Shown here: positions 8,369-16,770 of the stretch, one piece after another
Position numbering within the stretch: the first letter of the stretch is position 1
Layout of the letters: each line of letters starts with the position of its first letter
Assembly: GCF_000217715.1 (NCBI RefSeq)
Contig: NC_015666.1
Coordinates: 1,562,270-1,626,269 of the forward strand
Length of the DNA: 64,000 bases
Direction: 5' to 3'
DNA from: Halopiger xanaduensis SH-6
Lineage (GTDB): Archaea > Halobacteriota > Halobacteria > Halobacteriales > Natrialbaceae
The notes under the pieces: model-generated
What the model was told of the DNA's origin: nothing
The model's input: only the letters and a program-made list of their open reading frames with translations
Database searches by the model: none
Made by a program: the position numbers and the translations under genes

Positions 8369-9163
8369 TCAGGCGATATCGCGCCGTCGAAACCACCACT
8401 GGCTCGCAGCCAGCAGGACGAGCGTCATCGCGACGAGCACGCCCGCATCGACGAGGTCGTAGCTGCTCTCGAGCAGGATTGCGTTCGGATCGAAGTACCG
8501 CATCGGTGCGATCGCGCCGACCGCCTCGTAGTCGGTGCCGGCGAGCAGCGACTCGAGCATGAACAGGCCGAAGGTGACCCCGAGCGCGAGCCGCTGGGCG
8601 ACGCTCGTTCGGTCGACGACGACGGAGGCGACGAGGCCGATCCCGGCGCAGGCGAAGAGGTAGGGCACGGCGAACGCGTGGAGGGCGAGCAGGTCCGCCG
8701 CCGAGACGGACTCGTCGACCAGCGCGGCCGCGACGTAGACGACGACCGGCACGACGGCATTGACGACGACGATCGGGACGGCCAACGAGGCGAACTTCTC
8801 CGCGACGGTTCGCGCCCGCGAAACCGGCATCGACAGCAGGATATCCATCCGCCCGTGCTCGACGTCGCCGGCGATCGTCCCGGCGGCGAGGTAGGCCAGG
8901 TAGAGCCCGAGCATGATCGTCCAGCCGAAGATGTAGAGTTCGAAGGCGAGAAACCCCTCGAGGACGGCCATCGTTCGGATGTCGAACATCTGGATGACCC
9001 CTTCGGGATACGCCTGCAGGAACTCCTCGTCGACGTCCTCGAACGAGCCGCTGAACGAGGGGTAGATCCAGATGACGACGACGGCCAGCAGCGACATCGC
9101 GACCGACAGGTAGAGACTCCCCGTGAGTCGGTGGCGACCGTCGTACCGGGCGAGTTCAAGCAT
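8369..9163 (-). CDS. ABC-2 type transporter permease
   Basis: 264 residues with about six hydrophobic segments: near residues 20-35 (SLLAVVVIWIYP), 75-98, 115-135, 150-165, 180-200 and 235-255. Between the second and third segments is the cytoplasmic loop VEHGRMDILLSMPVSRARTV, typical of ABC-2 exporters of the NosY/CcmB-like class. The start codon overlaps the end of the ATPase gene by 8 bases, so the two are translationally coupled. Substrate unknown. Confidence 0.9.
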   Translation of the reverse strand: MLELARYDGRHRLTGSLYLSVAMSLLAVVVIWIYPSFSGSFEDVDEEFLQAYPEGVIQMFDIRTMAVLEGFLAFELYIFGWTIMLGLYLAYLAAGTIAGDVEHGRMDILLSMPVSRARTVAEKFASLAVPIVVVNAVVPVVVYVAAALVDESVSAADLLALHAFAVPYLFACAGIGLVASVVVDRTSVAQRLALGVTFGLFMLESLLAGTDYEAVGAIAPMRYFDPNAILLESSYDLVDAGVLVAMTLVLLAASQWWFRRRDIA

Positions 9164-10178
9164 CGTCGGTCACCTCAGTTGCAGTGCCCGCGTTCTCTCG
9201 CTCCCCTGCCCGCGGCTCGAGCGCGGACGCGGACTCCGTCCCGCCGCCGTCGCCGTAAAACCGCATGAACACGTCCTCGAGCGGCGCCTCCTCGATCGAG
9301 AGATCCAGCAGCCGGTACTCGTGAAGCCGCTCGAGCAGGGCGTTGACGTCGCCGGTGAACGTGAACGTACACTCGGTGAACGCGTCGGCCGCGGCTTCTG
9401 ATTCGTCCCCAGTCGCGGAATCGGCGTCCTCGGAGCGTCCTCCCTCGAGGTCGTGCACGCCGGCGAGATCGACCGCCGCCATCGGGATCGGGTCGGCGGC
9501 GCGGAGGCGGACGACCTTGCCGCTCCGGTCGAGCAGGGCGTCGACCGGTTCGACCGCGACGAGGCGGCCGTTTCGGATGATGGCGACGCGGTCGCAGAGG
9601 CGTCGCACCTCGCTCAGGACGTGCGAGGAGAAAAACACCGTCACGCCGCGGTCCCGCTCGGCTCGGAGGAACTCGGCGAACCGCTGTTGCATCAGCGGGT
9701 CGAGTCCGCCCGTCGGCTCGTCGAGGACGACGAGGTCGGGGTCGTGCATGAACGTCGTCACCAGCCCGAGCTTACGAACGTTCCCGTGGGAGTACTCTCG
9801 AACCTCGCGATCCAGCGGCGGATCGAACAACTCGAGCAGTTCGTCGCTGCGCTCGTCGCCCTTGATCGACGCGTGCAGGTCGAGGATCTCCCGCCCGGTC
9901 GCCGACTCGTCGAACGCCGGATTGTCCGGCAGGTAGCCCAGGTTCCGTTTCGCCTCGAGCAGTTCCGACTCGTCGGTGACGTCGCGGCCGAGCAGCCGGG
10001 CGGTGCCGGCCGTCGGCGAGATGAACCCGAGCAGCGTGCGGATCGTCGTCGTCTTTCCCGCGCCGTTGGGCCCGAGGTAGCCGAAAATCTCGCCCGCCTC
10101 CACCTCGAACGTCACGTCGTCGTTGGCCAGCACCTCGCCGTAGTCCTTGGTCAACCCCTCGAGTTCGATGGCCGCCAT
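9156..10178 (-). CDS. ABC transporter ATP-binding protein (export type)
   Basis: 340 residues from MAAIELEGLTKDYGEVLAND. Walker A GPNGAGKTT at about 38-46, the Q-loop GYLPDNPAF, a signature YSHGNVRKLGL, Walker B LVVLDEPTGG and the switch SSHVLSEV. The divergent signature is common in ABC-2 exporters (DrrA/NatA-like). The C-terminal 100 residues include an acidic insert and a DUF4162-like end (LLERLHEYRLLDLSIEEAPLED). It pairs with the overlapping permease. The start at 10178 is preferred to an upstream start because the conserved beta strand begins right there. Confidence 0.92.
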   Translation of the reverse strand: MAAIELEGLTKDYGEVLANDDVTFEVEAGEIFGYLGPNGAGKTTTIRTLLGFISPTAGTARLLGRDVTDESELLEAKRNLGYLPDNPAFDESATGREILDLHASIKGDERSDELLELFDPPLDREVREYSHGNVRKLGLVTTFMHDPDLVVLDEPTGGLDPLMQQRFAEFLRAERDRGVTVFFSSHVLSEVRRLCDRVAIIRNGRLVAVEPVDALLDRSGKVVRLRAADPIPMAAVDLAGVHDLEGGRSEDADSATGDESEAAADAFTECTFTFTGDVNALLERLHEYRLLDLSIEEAPLEDVFMRFYGDGGGTESASALEPRAGERENAGTATEVTDDA

Positions 10179-10250
10179 ACCGACCGAAGGACGGCTACCA
10201 CCATGTAGCTCACCCCTCGTTGACACGACGGCGACCCTCGAGACCGGCGA

Positions 10251-11072
10251 CTACGGCTCGGATTCGGCCCCGTCGACGCGGCCGACGGTAACGAAGAACG
10301 GCACCGTCTCCTCGCGCTCGTACTCGCCGGTTTCCATCTGATCGACGACGTCGCGTCCCATCTCCCGCCACGCGCTGCGGAGGTCGTCGTACTCCGCTTC
10401 CGTCAACGCGCCCTCGAGCATCGTCTCGCGGTCGTCGGCCAGCCCCGCGCCAGTCGCCTTTCGGCGGGCTTCGAGCAGCGCCCCCTCGTCGTAGGGCGGC
10501 TCGACCGTCCGGACGTGATCGTACCGGCGCGTTGCGAGTAGCTCGAGGCCGGCGTCCTCGAACGCGTCGCGGGCGTCGGCCCCGAGCGCGACGTCGGTGT
10601 CCACGCCGTCGAGGTAGGCCCGCCGCGCCCGCCGCTCGAGGGCGTCCTCGCGGTCGACGCTCGAGTCGACGTCGACGGCGGCGTTGTTCGGCTCGACGGC
10701 GGCGACCAGGTCCGAGGAGACCCGGGCGAATTCGGACACTGCAGCCGCGGGGTCGGGCAGGTTGATCAACAGCGCCTGACAGACGACCAGATCGAAGGCG
10801 TCGTCCGCGAACGGCAGCCGCAGAGCATCGCCGGCGACGACCGGCACGTGTTCGCCGGCGAGCTCGAGAAGCGCTGGGTCGGCGTCGCAGCCGACGACCT
10901 CGCAGTCGGCCGGCGATTCGGCCGCGAGCACGCGACTCAGCTCGCCGGTGCCACAGCCGACGTCCAGAATCCGCTCGCGGGACGCGAGGTCGAGCGGCTC
11001 GAGGGCCTCTCGGGAGTCGTCCCACATTCCCCGTCGGGTCCGACGAAGATAGTCTTCGGAGAACTCGCGCAC
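10251..11072 (-). CDS. Class I SAM-dependent methyltransferase
   Basis: 273 residues. Motif I ILDVGCGTGELSRVLA lies at about 35-50, motif II VVGCDADPALLELA follows, and post-motif strand LPFADDAFDLVVCQALLINL is present, the Methyltransf_11 fold. The C-terminal 120 residues are helical and probably form the substrate cap. Starts at MREFSEDYLRRTRRGMW, with a TATA-like TTTTTACTCG upstream at about 11093-11103. Substrate not evident. Confidence 0.88.
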   Translation of the reverse strand: MREFSEDYLRRTRRGMWDDSREALEPLDLASRERILDVGCGTGELSRVLAAESPADCEVVGCDADPALLELAGEHVPVVAGDALRLPFADDAFDLVVCQALLINLPDPAAAVSEFARVSSDLVAAVEPNNAAVDVDSSVDREDALERRARRAYLDGVDTDVALGADARDAFEDAGLELLATRRYDHVRTVEPPYDEGALLEARRKATGAGLADDRETMLEGALTEAEYDDLRSAWREMGRDVVDQMETGEYEREETVPFFVTVGRVDGAESEP

Positions 11073-11168
11073 GGGGCGGAATAGTGACGTCTCGAGTAAA
11101 AACGGGTCGATTCGACGCGGAGTTGCCGATCGACGGCAGCAACTAACGCCGCAGACCGCCGTCCGCCG

Positions 11169-12038
11169 TTACTCCTCGCGCAGTTCCTTGACCTTCTGAA
11201 TGTTCCACTCGAAGCCGCGACCGTCTTCGGTCGGCGTCTCGAGCGCGAAGGGCAGGTCCCGCAGGTCGGGGTGGTTGACGATGGCCTTCATGCCGTCCTC
11301 GCCGATGTAGCCCTCGCCGATGTGGGCGTGTTCGTCCTTGTGCGTGCCGACGTCGTGTTTCGAGTCGTTGAGGTGGATGTACTCGAGGTACTCGAGGCCG
11401 ACCTCGTCGTCGAACCGCTGGACGGTCTCGTCGACGGCCTCGGGCGTCGTGAGGTCGTTGCCCGCGACGAGCGTGTGGGCGGTGTCGATGCAGATGCCGA
11501 TGTCCGTCTCGGTGCGGTCGATGATGCCCGCGAGGTGTTCGAACTCGCCGCCGAGCTTCGTCCCGCTGCCCGCGTCGGACTCGATGAGGATCTGAACGTC
11601 GTCGGGGACCTCGAGTTCGTCGATGAGACTCGCCGCGTTGTCGAGGCCGCCCTCGACGCCCGCGCCGGTGTGCGCGCCGAGGTGGACGTTGACGTAGGGA
11701 ATCCCCAACTGCGCGGCGGCGTCGAGTTCCGCCTGCATGCTCTCCTTTGACTTCCGCCGGAGGTCGTCCTTGGGGGTGCAGAGGTTGACCAGATAGGCCG
11801 AGTGGATCACCCACGGTCCCTCGAGTTGCTCCTCGGTTTCGTCCTGGAAGCCTTCGGCGGCCTCGTCGCTGATCTCGGGCTGGGCCCAGACCTGCGGCGA
11901 GGTGGTGAAGATCTGGCCGCAGTTGCCGCCGAACGCGCGCTGGCGGTGGACGGCGTTGCGGATGTCGTCGTACGGGGGCGTCTCGTCGTCGGAGGAGACG
12001 CGCGAGCCGGAGATCGAAACGTGTGCGCCGACCTTCAT
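11169..12038 (-). CDS. nfo: Endonuclease IV (AP endonuclease)
   Basis: 289 residues from [12 protein letters not shown] (an ATG two codons earlier is equally possible). A TIM barrel with the three-zinc ligands of endonuclease [57 protein letters not shown] and the final LETPTEDG. It cleaves DNA 5' to abasic sites in base-excision repair. Family length (280-300) is matched. Confidence 0.95.
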   Translation of the reverse strand: MKVGAHVSISGSRVSSDDETPPYDDIRNAVHRQRAFGGNCGQIFTTSPQVWAQPEISDEAAEGFQDETEEQLEGPWVIHSAYLVNLCTPKDDLRRKSKESMQAELDAAAQLGIPYVNVHLGAHTGAGVEGGLDNAASLIDELEVPDDVQILIESDAGSGTKLGGEFEHLAGIIDRTETDIGICIDTAHTLVAGNDLTTPEAVDETVQRFDDEVGLEYLEYIHLNDSKHDVGTHKDEHAHIGEGYIGEDGMKAIVNHPDLRDLPFALETPTEDGRGFEWNIQKVKELREE

Positions 12039-12117
12039 GGTCATGGATTCCCGTCAGTACCGGTTCGTGATAGGTACTTCGGACCCGATCGGCGCCGACG
12101 CGAGGCGCCGCCGCGCG

Positions 12118-13038
12118 CTACTGCTCGCCCGCCTCGAGCACCTCGCGATCGCGGATCCACGCGTCCGATCCGTACTTTCGGTCGGCCAGATCGCGGGCGG
12201 CCTCGAGTTCCCGATCCTGCCAGTCGCCCGCGTCGGCGTCGCACCAGTCTCGGAGCGCGTCGCCGATCGTTGCGACCGCCTCCTCGCGCGCGGTTTCGCC
12301 TCCCGTCTGCTCGCGGATGCTCGTCACGCGATCGGTAAACGTCGACGCCTCGAGGTCGGCGTCGAACGTTCCGACGTGGCGCTCGGGCTCGAGGTCGAAG
12401 CTGATCGAGCCGTGCTGGATGACGACGTCGCGCTGGCGGTACTGGGCGTTGCCGCTGATCTTCTTCGGCGCGGGGTTGCCGTCGTCCCCGCTCGAGTCTC
12501 CGCGCTCGTCTCCGTCATCGGTCGCGGCCGAAGACGCGGGTGCAACGATGTCGTGGGCCGGATGGATGTCCCGCAAGTAACAGGACGGCTGGTAGATCGC
12601 GTCCTGTTCGCTCGAGGCGAAGTCGGCGTCGACGCCCAGCCGCTCGAACGCCTCGAGGATCGGCTCGCAGAACAGCGCGTAGCAGTCCATCAGGTCGCCC
12701 GGCACCTCGTCGGCCGGGGCGACGATCGTGTAGGAGATGTCGACGCGGCGGTCGTGGTAGATCCCGCCGCCGCCGGTCTGCCTGCGGGTGACGTCGATCC
12801 CCTCGCGATCGCAGTAGTTCCAGTCGACCGTCTCGGCGTCCTGCCGGTAGCCCAGCGAGAGCGTGCTCGGCTCCCAAGCGTAGGTTCGGACGGTTCGAAC
12901 GCCGTCCTCGAGCGCCGTCTCGGCGGCGATCTCCTCGAGGGCCATTTGGGTCGCGCCGTCGCGGGGATCGTCGCGGATCAGCCGCCACTCCCGGTCGGCG
13001 AGGGCGTCGTGGTCGTCGCTGTCTGCGGCGTCGGTCAT
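12118..13038 (-). CDS. Lipoate-protein ligase A / lipoyltransferase family protein
   Basis: 306 residues. Motifs of the biotin/lipoate transferase fold: WEPSTLSLGYRQDAETV, RRQTGGGGIYHDRRVDISYT (lipoate-binding RRxxGGGxxxH), and KKISGNAQYRQRDVVIQHGSI with the catalytic-type Lys in KISGNAQ. Between them is a haloarchaeal acidic insert (about residues 165-190). It would attach or transfer lipoyl or octanoyl groups to E2 or GcvH proteins; which of these cannot be told. Convergent end-region neighbour nfo is divergently oriented but unrelated. Confidence 0.9.
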   Translation of the reverse strand: MTDAADSDDHDALADREWRLIRDDPRDGATQMALEEIAAETALEDGVRTVRTYAWEPSTLSLGYRQDAETVDWNYCDREGIDVTRRQTGGGGIYHDRRVDISYTIVAPADEVPGDLMDCYALFCEPILEAFERLGVDADFASSEQDAIYQPSCYLRDIHPAHDIVAPASSAATDDGDERGDSSGDDGNPAPKKISGNAQYRQRDVVIQHGSISFDLEPERHVGTFDADLEASTFTDRVTSIREQTGGETAREEAVATIGDALRDWCDADAGDWQDRELEAARDLADRKYGSDAWIRDREVLEAGEQ

Positions 13039-13230
13039 ACCCGTCTAGTCGCGCTCGACGGAATTAGGCTTAGGGGACTCGAGCGGGTGCCGACGTCCTA
13101 ATTACTCGTTGCGCTCGCGCCGCTCTCGCCGTCCCGCTGGACTCGGGGCCGGCGTCGTCGGGCGGCCGCGGTGCGATTTGCGTGGACCGAACGGTGAACT
13201 CGCGTACGGGTCCGGTCCACGCATACGGCG

Positions 13231-13365
13231 TCACTTCTCCGTGAAAAACCGAAGTGCGCCGCCGACGAGGATCAGGAGCGCGCCGAGCGCGATCCCCAGC
13301 GGCGGCGGGAGCGGGGTGAAGCGCACGATCCCGACGAGAATGATGACCGTGGAGAGTCGAACCAT
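13231..13365 (-). CDS. 44-residue membrane protein
   Basis: The minus strand encodes MVRLSTVIILVGIVRFTP, a Pro-rich turn (LPPPLG), and a second hydrophobic stretch IALGALLILVGGALRFF ending FTEK. Codon use has the G/C third positions of the neighbours, and the two-helix hairpin with central prolines resembles small haloarchaeal membrane proteins. It is separated by 48 bases from the downstream end of the epimerase gene on the same strand and may share its transcript. Function unknown. Confidence 0.72.
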   Translation of the reverse strand: MVRLSTVIILVGIVRFTPLPPPLGIALGALLILVGGALRFFTEK

Positions 13366-13413
13366 GTTCGCTCGTAGTCCGAGAACGCGGAAAAGGTCGC
13401 TGCGTGATTTACG

Positions 13414-14472
13414 CTACGAGCCGATGTGCTCGAGGAACTTCCCGATCGCGGTGTCCCACGCCTCAATAATTTCGTCGTCGTTCGCGCTGTCCCAGGGGTC
13501 GATCGCGTCGCGGGCCTCGAGATCCGCGATCGTTCGCCGCATCCCCTCCTCGAAGTCGATCGTGTACTCGAAGCCGAGATCGCGCCGCGCTTTCGCGTTG
13601 TCGAAGACGGTGCTGTACTGGAAGTGCGCCTTGAGCATGTCGGTGCGGTCGGGAGCCGCCTCGCGGAGTTGTTCGGTCGGGATGTGGACCAGTTCGGGGT
13701 CGGGCGCGTCCATCGCGTTTGCGACCCGTTGGTGGTACTGGTTCCAGGTGATTACCTCCTCGCTGGTGACGTGGTAGGCCTCGCCGTAGGCGGTCTCGTT
13801 GCCGACGGCGCCGACGAACGCGCGGGCGACGTCGTCGCGGTGGCAGGAACCCCACAGCGAGGTGCCGTCGCCGTGGACGACGATCGGCTTCCCCTTGCGG
13901 ATGCGGTCGAGGTAGTAGGTGCCGCTCCCGAAGGTGTGGAAGACCGATCCGCCCTCGCCGTAGGTGCTCCAGGGGCGGACGATCGTCGTCGCGAACTCGC
14001 CGTCCGAATCGGTGCCGGTGACGGATTCGGGGCCGTCGTGGGCCGCGAGAAAGACGTCCTCCGCGGCGGCCTTGTCCGCGCCGTACTCGCTGACCGGTTC
14101 GACGCCCTCGAGGTCCGACTCCCGCGGCGCGTCCTCGGTCGCCGGATTGCGCTCGAGCGGGCGGTGGTAGACGTCGACCGTCGAGCAGAAGACGTACTGT
14201 TCGATCGCGCCGCCGAAGGCGTCGACCGCCTCGCTCGCCTGCTCGGGCGTGAAACAGACCATGTCGACGACGCAGTCGGGGTCGGCCTCGCGGGCGGCCC
14301 GCTCGAGAGCCGCCCGATCGTTGCGGTCGCCGGTGACGAACTCGACCGCGTCGGGAACCGGCGCGTCGGTTTCGCCCCGCGTGAAACAGACCACCTCGTG
14401 GCCGGCATCGACCAGTTGCCGCGTGATGCCGGTGCTGATGACGCCCGTACCGCCGATACAAAGAACGCGCAT
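13414..14472 (-). CDS. NAD-dependent epimerase/dehydratase family protein
   Basis: 352 residues. The Rossmann start MRVLCIGGTGVISTGI binds NAD(P); the SDR active-site region is degenerate, with SCSTVDVYH-like FCSTVDVYHRP and a later YGADKAAAED in which Y and K are spaced YxxxK (YGADK). WSTYGEGG and SLWGSCHRDDVARAF follow. This extended-SDR type acts on nucleotide sugars in many pathways; no sugar-biosynthesis neighbours are present, so substrate is open. Confidence 0.88.
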   Translation of the reverse strand: MRVLCIGGTGVISTGITRQLVDAGHEVVCFTRGETDAPVPDAVEFVTGDRNDRAALERAAREADPDCVVDMVCFTPEQASEAVDAFGGAIEQYVFCSTVDVYHRPLERNPATEDAPRESDLEGVEPVSEYGADKAAAEDVFLAAHDGPESVTGTDSDGEFATTIVRPWSTYGEGGSVFHTFGSGTYYLDRIRKGKPIVVHGDGTSLWGSCHRDDVARAFVGAVGNETAYGEAYHVTSEEVITWNQYHQRVANAMDAPDPELVHIPTEQLREAAPDRTDMLKAHFQYSTVFDNAKARRDLGFEYTIDFEEGMRRTIADLEARDAIDPWDSANDDEIIEAWDTAIGKFLEHIGS

Positions 14473-14568
14473 GGGTCTCGGTCATGCCGGGCGCGCATAA
14501 ACCCGCGCACCGGCCCCGTCGCCCGCCGCGTCCCGAATGCTTTTGGACCGCTCGGTTCCACTGGGGCT

Positions 14569-15345
14569 ATGTCACAGCCGTTCGCGTTCGATCCCGGCGT
14601 CCAGAGCGTCGTCTTCGGCGACGACTCCGTCGAAACCGCCCTCGAGCGTCTCGCAGCGTCGCCGACCGAGCTCGCGACGCTCGAGCTCTGGGCCGAGCAC
14701 CGCCCGCCGACCGACGACGCGGCCGATCGGGCAGCGCTCCAGCGCGGGCTCGCCGGCGCCGGCGTCGACGTCCGCGGCTACGGGGTCGTCGATCTCGCGG
14801 ACACCGGCGAGGCCCGCGAGTACGTCGCGTTCGCGTCCCGACTGGGCGCCGACTACGTGACGGTCAACTACCCGCCGGACCGCGACGACATCACCGAAGA
14901 ACTGCTCGCCCTCGCAGCGGCGTTCGAGATCGACGTCGCGATCCACAACTACTCGTCGGTCCACCACGACGACCTCTCGCAGGTGTTCTCGTCGATCGAC
15001 GACGTGCGCGCGGTGCTCGAGCGCCACGACGATCCGCGGCTGGGCGTCTGCGTCGACACGGGCCACTTCCTCGTGGCGTCGGTCGATCCCGCGGCCGTCG
15101 TTCGGGAGTTCGGCGACCGCATCGTCGCCGTCCACCTCAAGGACACCTCCGACGCCGAGGTCGAGGACCTCCCCGGCGCCGGCGCACTCGAACTCGAGCG
15201 CGTCGTCGGCCTGCTCGACGAGCACGTCGATCGCGAGGTCCCGCTGCCGCTGATCATCGAGTACGAACTACCCGCAGAACGAGCGGTCGATGCGCTCGCG
15301 GAAGCCGAACGGAACGTTCGCGACTCGCTCGCCGCGCTCGAGTAG
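14569..15345 (+). CDS. Sugar phosphate isomerase/epimerase (xylose isomerase-like TIM barrel)
   Basis: 258 residues from MSQPFAFDPGVQSVVFGDDS. AP_endonuc_2-type barrel with DYVTVNYPP, IAIHN-like VAIHNYSSVHHDD, GVCVDTGHFLVAS, VAVHLKDTSD and LIIEYELP, all metal-ligand positions of this superfamily. The same frame continues far upstream antisense to the epimerase, but the ATG at 14569, about 30 bases after a TTTTGG promoter-like stretch, is the real start. Divergent from the epimerase; the two may act in one sugar pathway (inference). Confidence 0.9.
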   Translation: MSQPFAFDPGVQSVVFGDDSVETALERLAASPTELATLELWAEHRPPTDDAADRAALQRGLAGAGVDVRGYGVVDLADTGEAREYVAFASRLGADYVTVNYPPDRDDITEELLALAAAFEIDVAIHNYSSVHHDDLSQVFSSIDDVRAVLERHDDPRLGVCVDTGHFLVASVDPAAVVREFGDRIVAVHLKDTSDAEVEDLPGAGALELERVVGLLDEHVDREVPLPLIIEYELPAERAVDALAEAERNVRDSLAALE

Positions 15346-15369
15346 CGCTCCCTCGATCTGTCTGCGCGG

Positions 15370-16428
15370 TCAGTACGGCGCGCCGCACCGCGGACACATC
15401 GGCGGCGCGCCGTCGGGCAGGGCGAGTCCGCAGTGGGGACACTCGTCGTCGGCGTCCGGCGACGACACGGTCGCCGCGATCTCGTCGGTCGTCCGGCGAA
15501 TCGCGTCGATATTTCCGATCTCTCCAGTCTCGTCCGAGCTATCGATCGCCGGATCAGAGTCGGGTTCAGCGAGCGCGCGGGCCGCGTAGCGGGCGCGTTC
15601 GGCGAGAAACGCGGTATCGGCGTCCTCGAGCACCTCGAACTCCGCCTGCAGCACCGACGCTTCGACGTCGCTCTCGCTTTCGGCGCCGACCCCGTCCGCG
15701 CGAGCGAGCAGTCCCAGCGCCTCCGCGGCGCGGCCGCGGACGTAGTCGTTTTCGGCCTCGTCCTCGACTCGAGCCACGAGTCCGCCGCTGGCCTCGCCGA
15801 GTGCGCCGGGCCGCTCGCAGCCGATCGCGACGAGCGCCGTCGCGAGGTGGTACCGGACGAGTTCGTGCTCGTCGCCGAGGAACGCGGCGAGGGTTTCGAC
15901 GTGGTGGTCGAGCCGCGTCGGCTCGCCGATCGCCACGCACGCCAGCGCTTTCGCCAGCTTCGGCCGGACGTCCGTCTCGTCGAACGAGAGTCCGATCCGC
16001 AGATCCGCGAGGACGTCGGGCGAGGCGACCTCGTCGGGGTGCTCGAGCGCGACGTACCCGAGCGCCTCGGCACACCGCGCGCGGACGTAGTAGAACTCCG
16101 CGTCGTCGGCGAGACGCTCGCCGAGGGCGGGAACTGCCTCGACGACGGCGTCGGGTTCGTTCGCGGCGACGGCGACGAACAGTTTCGCGGTCGTCAGCCG
16201 AACCGCCCGTCCGTCGTCCTCGAGAAATCGTCGGAGCGTCGGAACGAGCGGCCGAACCCCCGCCCCCTGCTCGTCGACGAGCGTTCGGAGGTCCCGGAGC
16301 GCCGTCTTCCGAACCTCGGGGTCAGCGTCGGCGAGTCCTTCGAGACACGTCCGCGCAGCCGCGTGCTCGCGCTCCTCGACGAGGGCCGTCAGTCGATCCG
16401 CCGCGGGGACAGTTGTCGAATCGTCCAT
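15370..16428 (-). CDS. HEAT-repeat protein with C-terminal zinc ribbon
   Basis: 352 residues. Seven or so consecutive alpha-helical pairs of about 35-40 residues (for example DPEVRKTALRDLRTLVDE, DGRAVRLTTAKLFVAVAANE, YYVRARCAEALGYVALEHPD, ELVRYHLATALVAIGCERP, DYVRGRAAEALGLLA) form a HEAT solenoid over residues 10-280. A low-complexity linker leads to a zinc ribbon CPHCGLALPDGAPPMCPRCG at the C-terminus. A TATA-like AGTTAATAAATAC lies about 32-44 bases upstream of the start. Probably a protein-protein interaction scaffold; partner unknown. Confidence 0.87.
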   Translation of the reverse strand: MDDSTTVPAADRLTALVEEREHAAARTCLEGLADADPEVRKTALRDLRTLVDEQGAGVRPLVPTLRRFLEDDGRAVRLTTAKLFVAVAANEPDAVVEAVPALGERLADDAEFYYVRARCAEALGYVALEHPDEVASPDVLADLRIGLSFDETDVRPKLAKALACVAIGEPTRLDHHVETLAAFLGDEHELVRYHLATALVAIGCERPGALGEASGGLVARVEDEAENDYVRGRAAEALGLLARADGVGAESESDVEASVLQAEFEVLEDADTAFLAERARYAARALAEPDSDPAIDSSDETGEIGNIDAIRRTTDEIAATVSSPDADDECPHCGLALPDGAPPMCPRCGAPY

Positions 16429-16494
16429 CGATACGGTATCGTGTCACCGTTTTTTGTCGAGTAGTTAATAAATACTCCGCTCGAGAGCGGGCGC

Positions 16495-16770
16495 TTACCG
16501 GCGGACCCGAACCGGCCGCTCGGCCCGGAGGAACGGCTCCGAATCCGCGGACGCCGCGAACTCGAGGCCACCCGACGCGCTCGCGCGGACGTCCCACGCC
16601 GGGAGTTCGGGGATGCCGTACGCGGCCGGCTCGCGGTAGCGGTGTGCGATCGTCCAGCGACGGGCGAGCATCGACGACGAAGCGCCGACCGCGGTTTCCG
16701 AACCGGCTCCTGTCGATTCTGAAGTAGCCCCGCGATCGCGCTCGATATCGGCGCCGTCCCGCTTACTCAT
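16495..16770 (-). CDS. Unknown 91-residue protein coupled to the siderophore-binding protein gene
   Basis: 91 residues beginning MSKRDGADIERDRGATSEST. The first 33 residues are Ser/Gly/Ala-rich; the rest (LARRWTIAHRYREPAAYG, then IPELPAWDVRA and a tail ending RAERPVRVRR) looks folded. The ATG lies upstream of the stop of the preceding binding-protein gene, an 8-base overlap that implies translational coupling and iron-controlled expression. Codon use is that of a real haloarchaeal gene. No known domain is recognised. Confidence 0.68.
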   Translation of the reverse strand: MSKRDGADIERDRGATSESTGAGSETAVGASSSMLARRWTIAHRYREPAAYGIPELPAWDVRASASGGLEFAASADSEPFLRAERPVRVRR

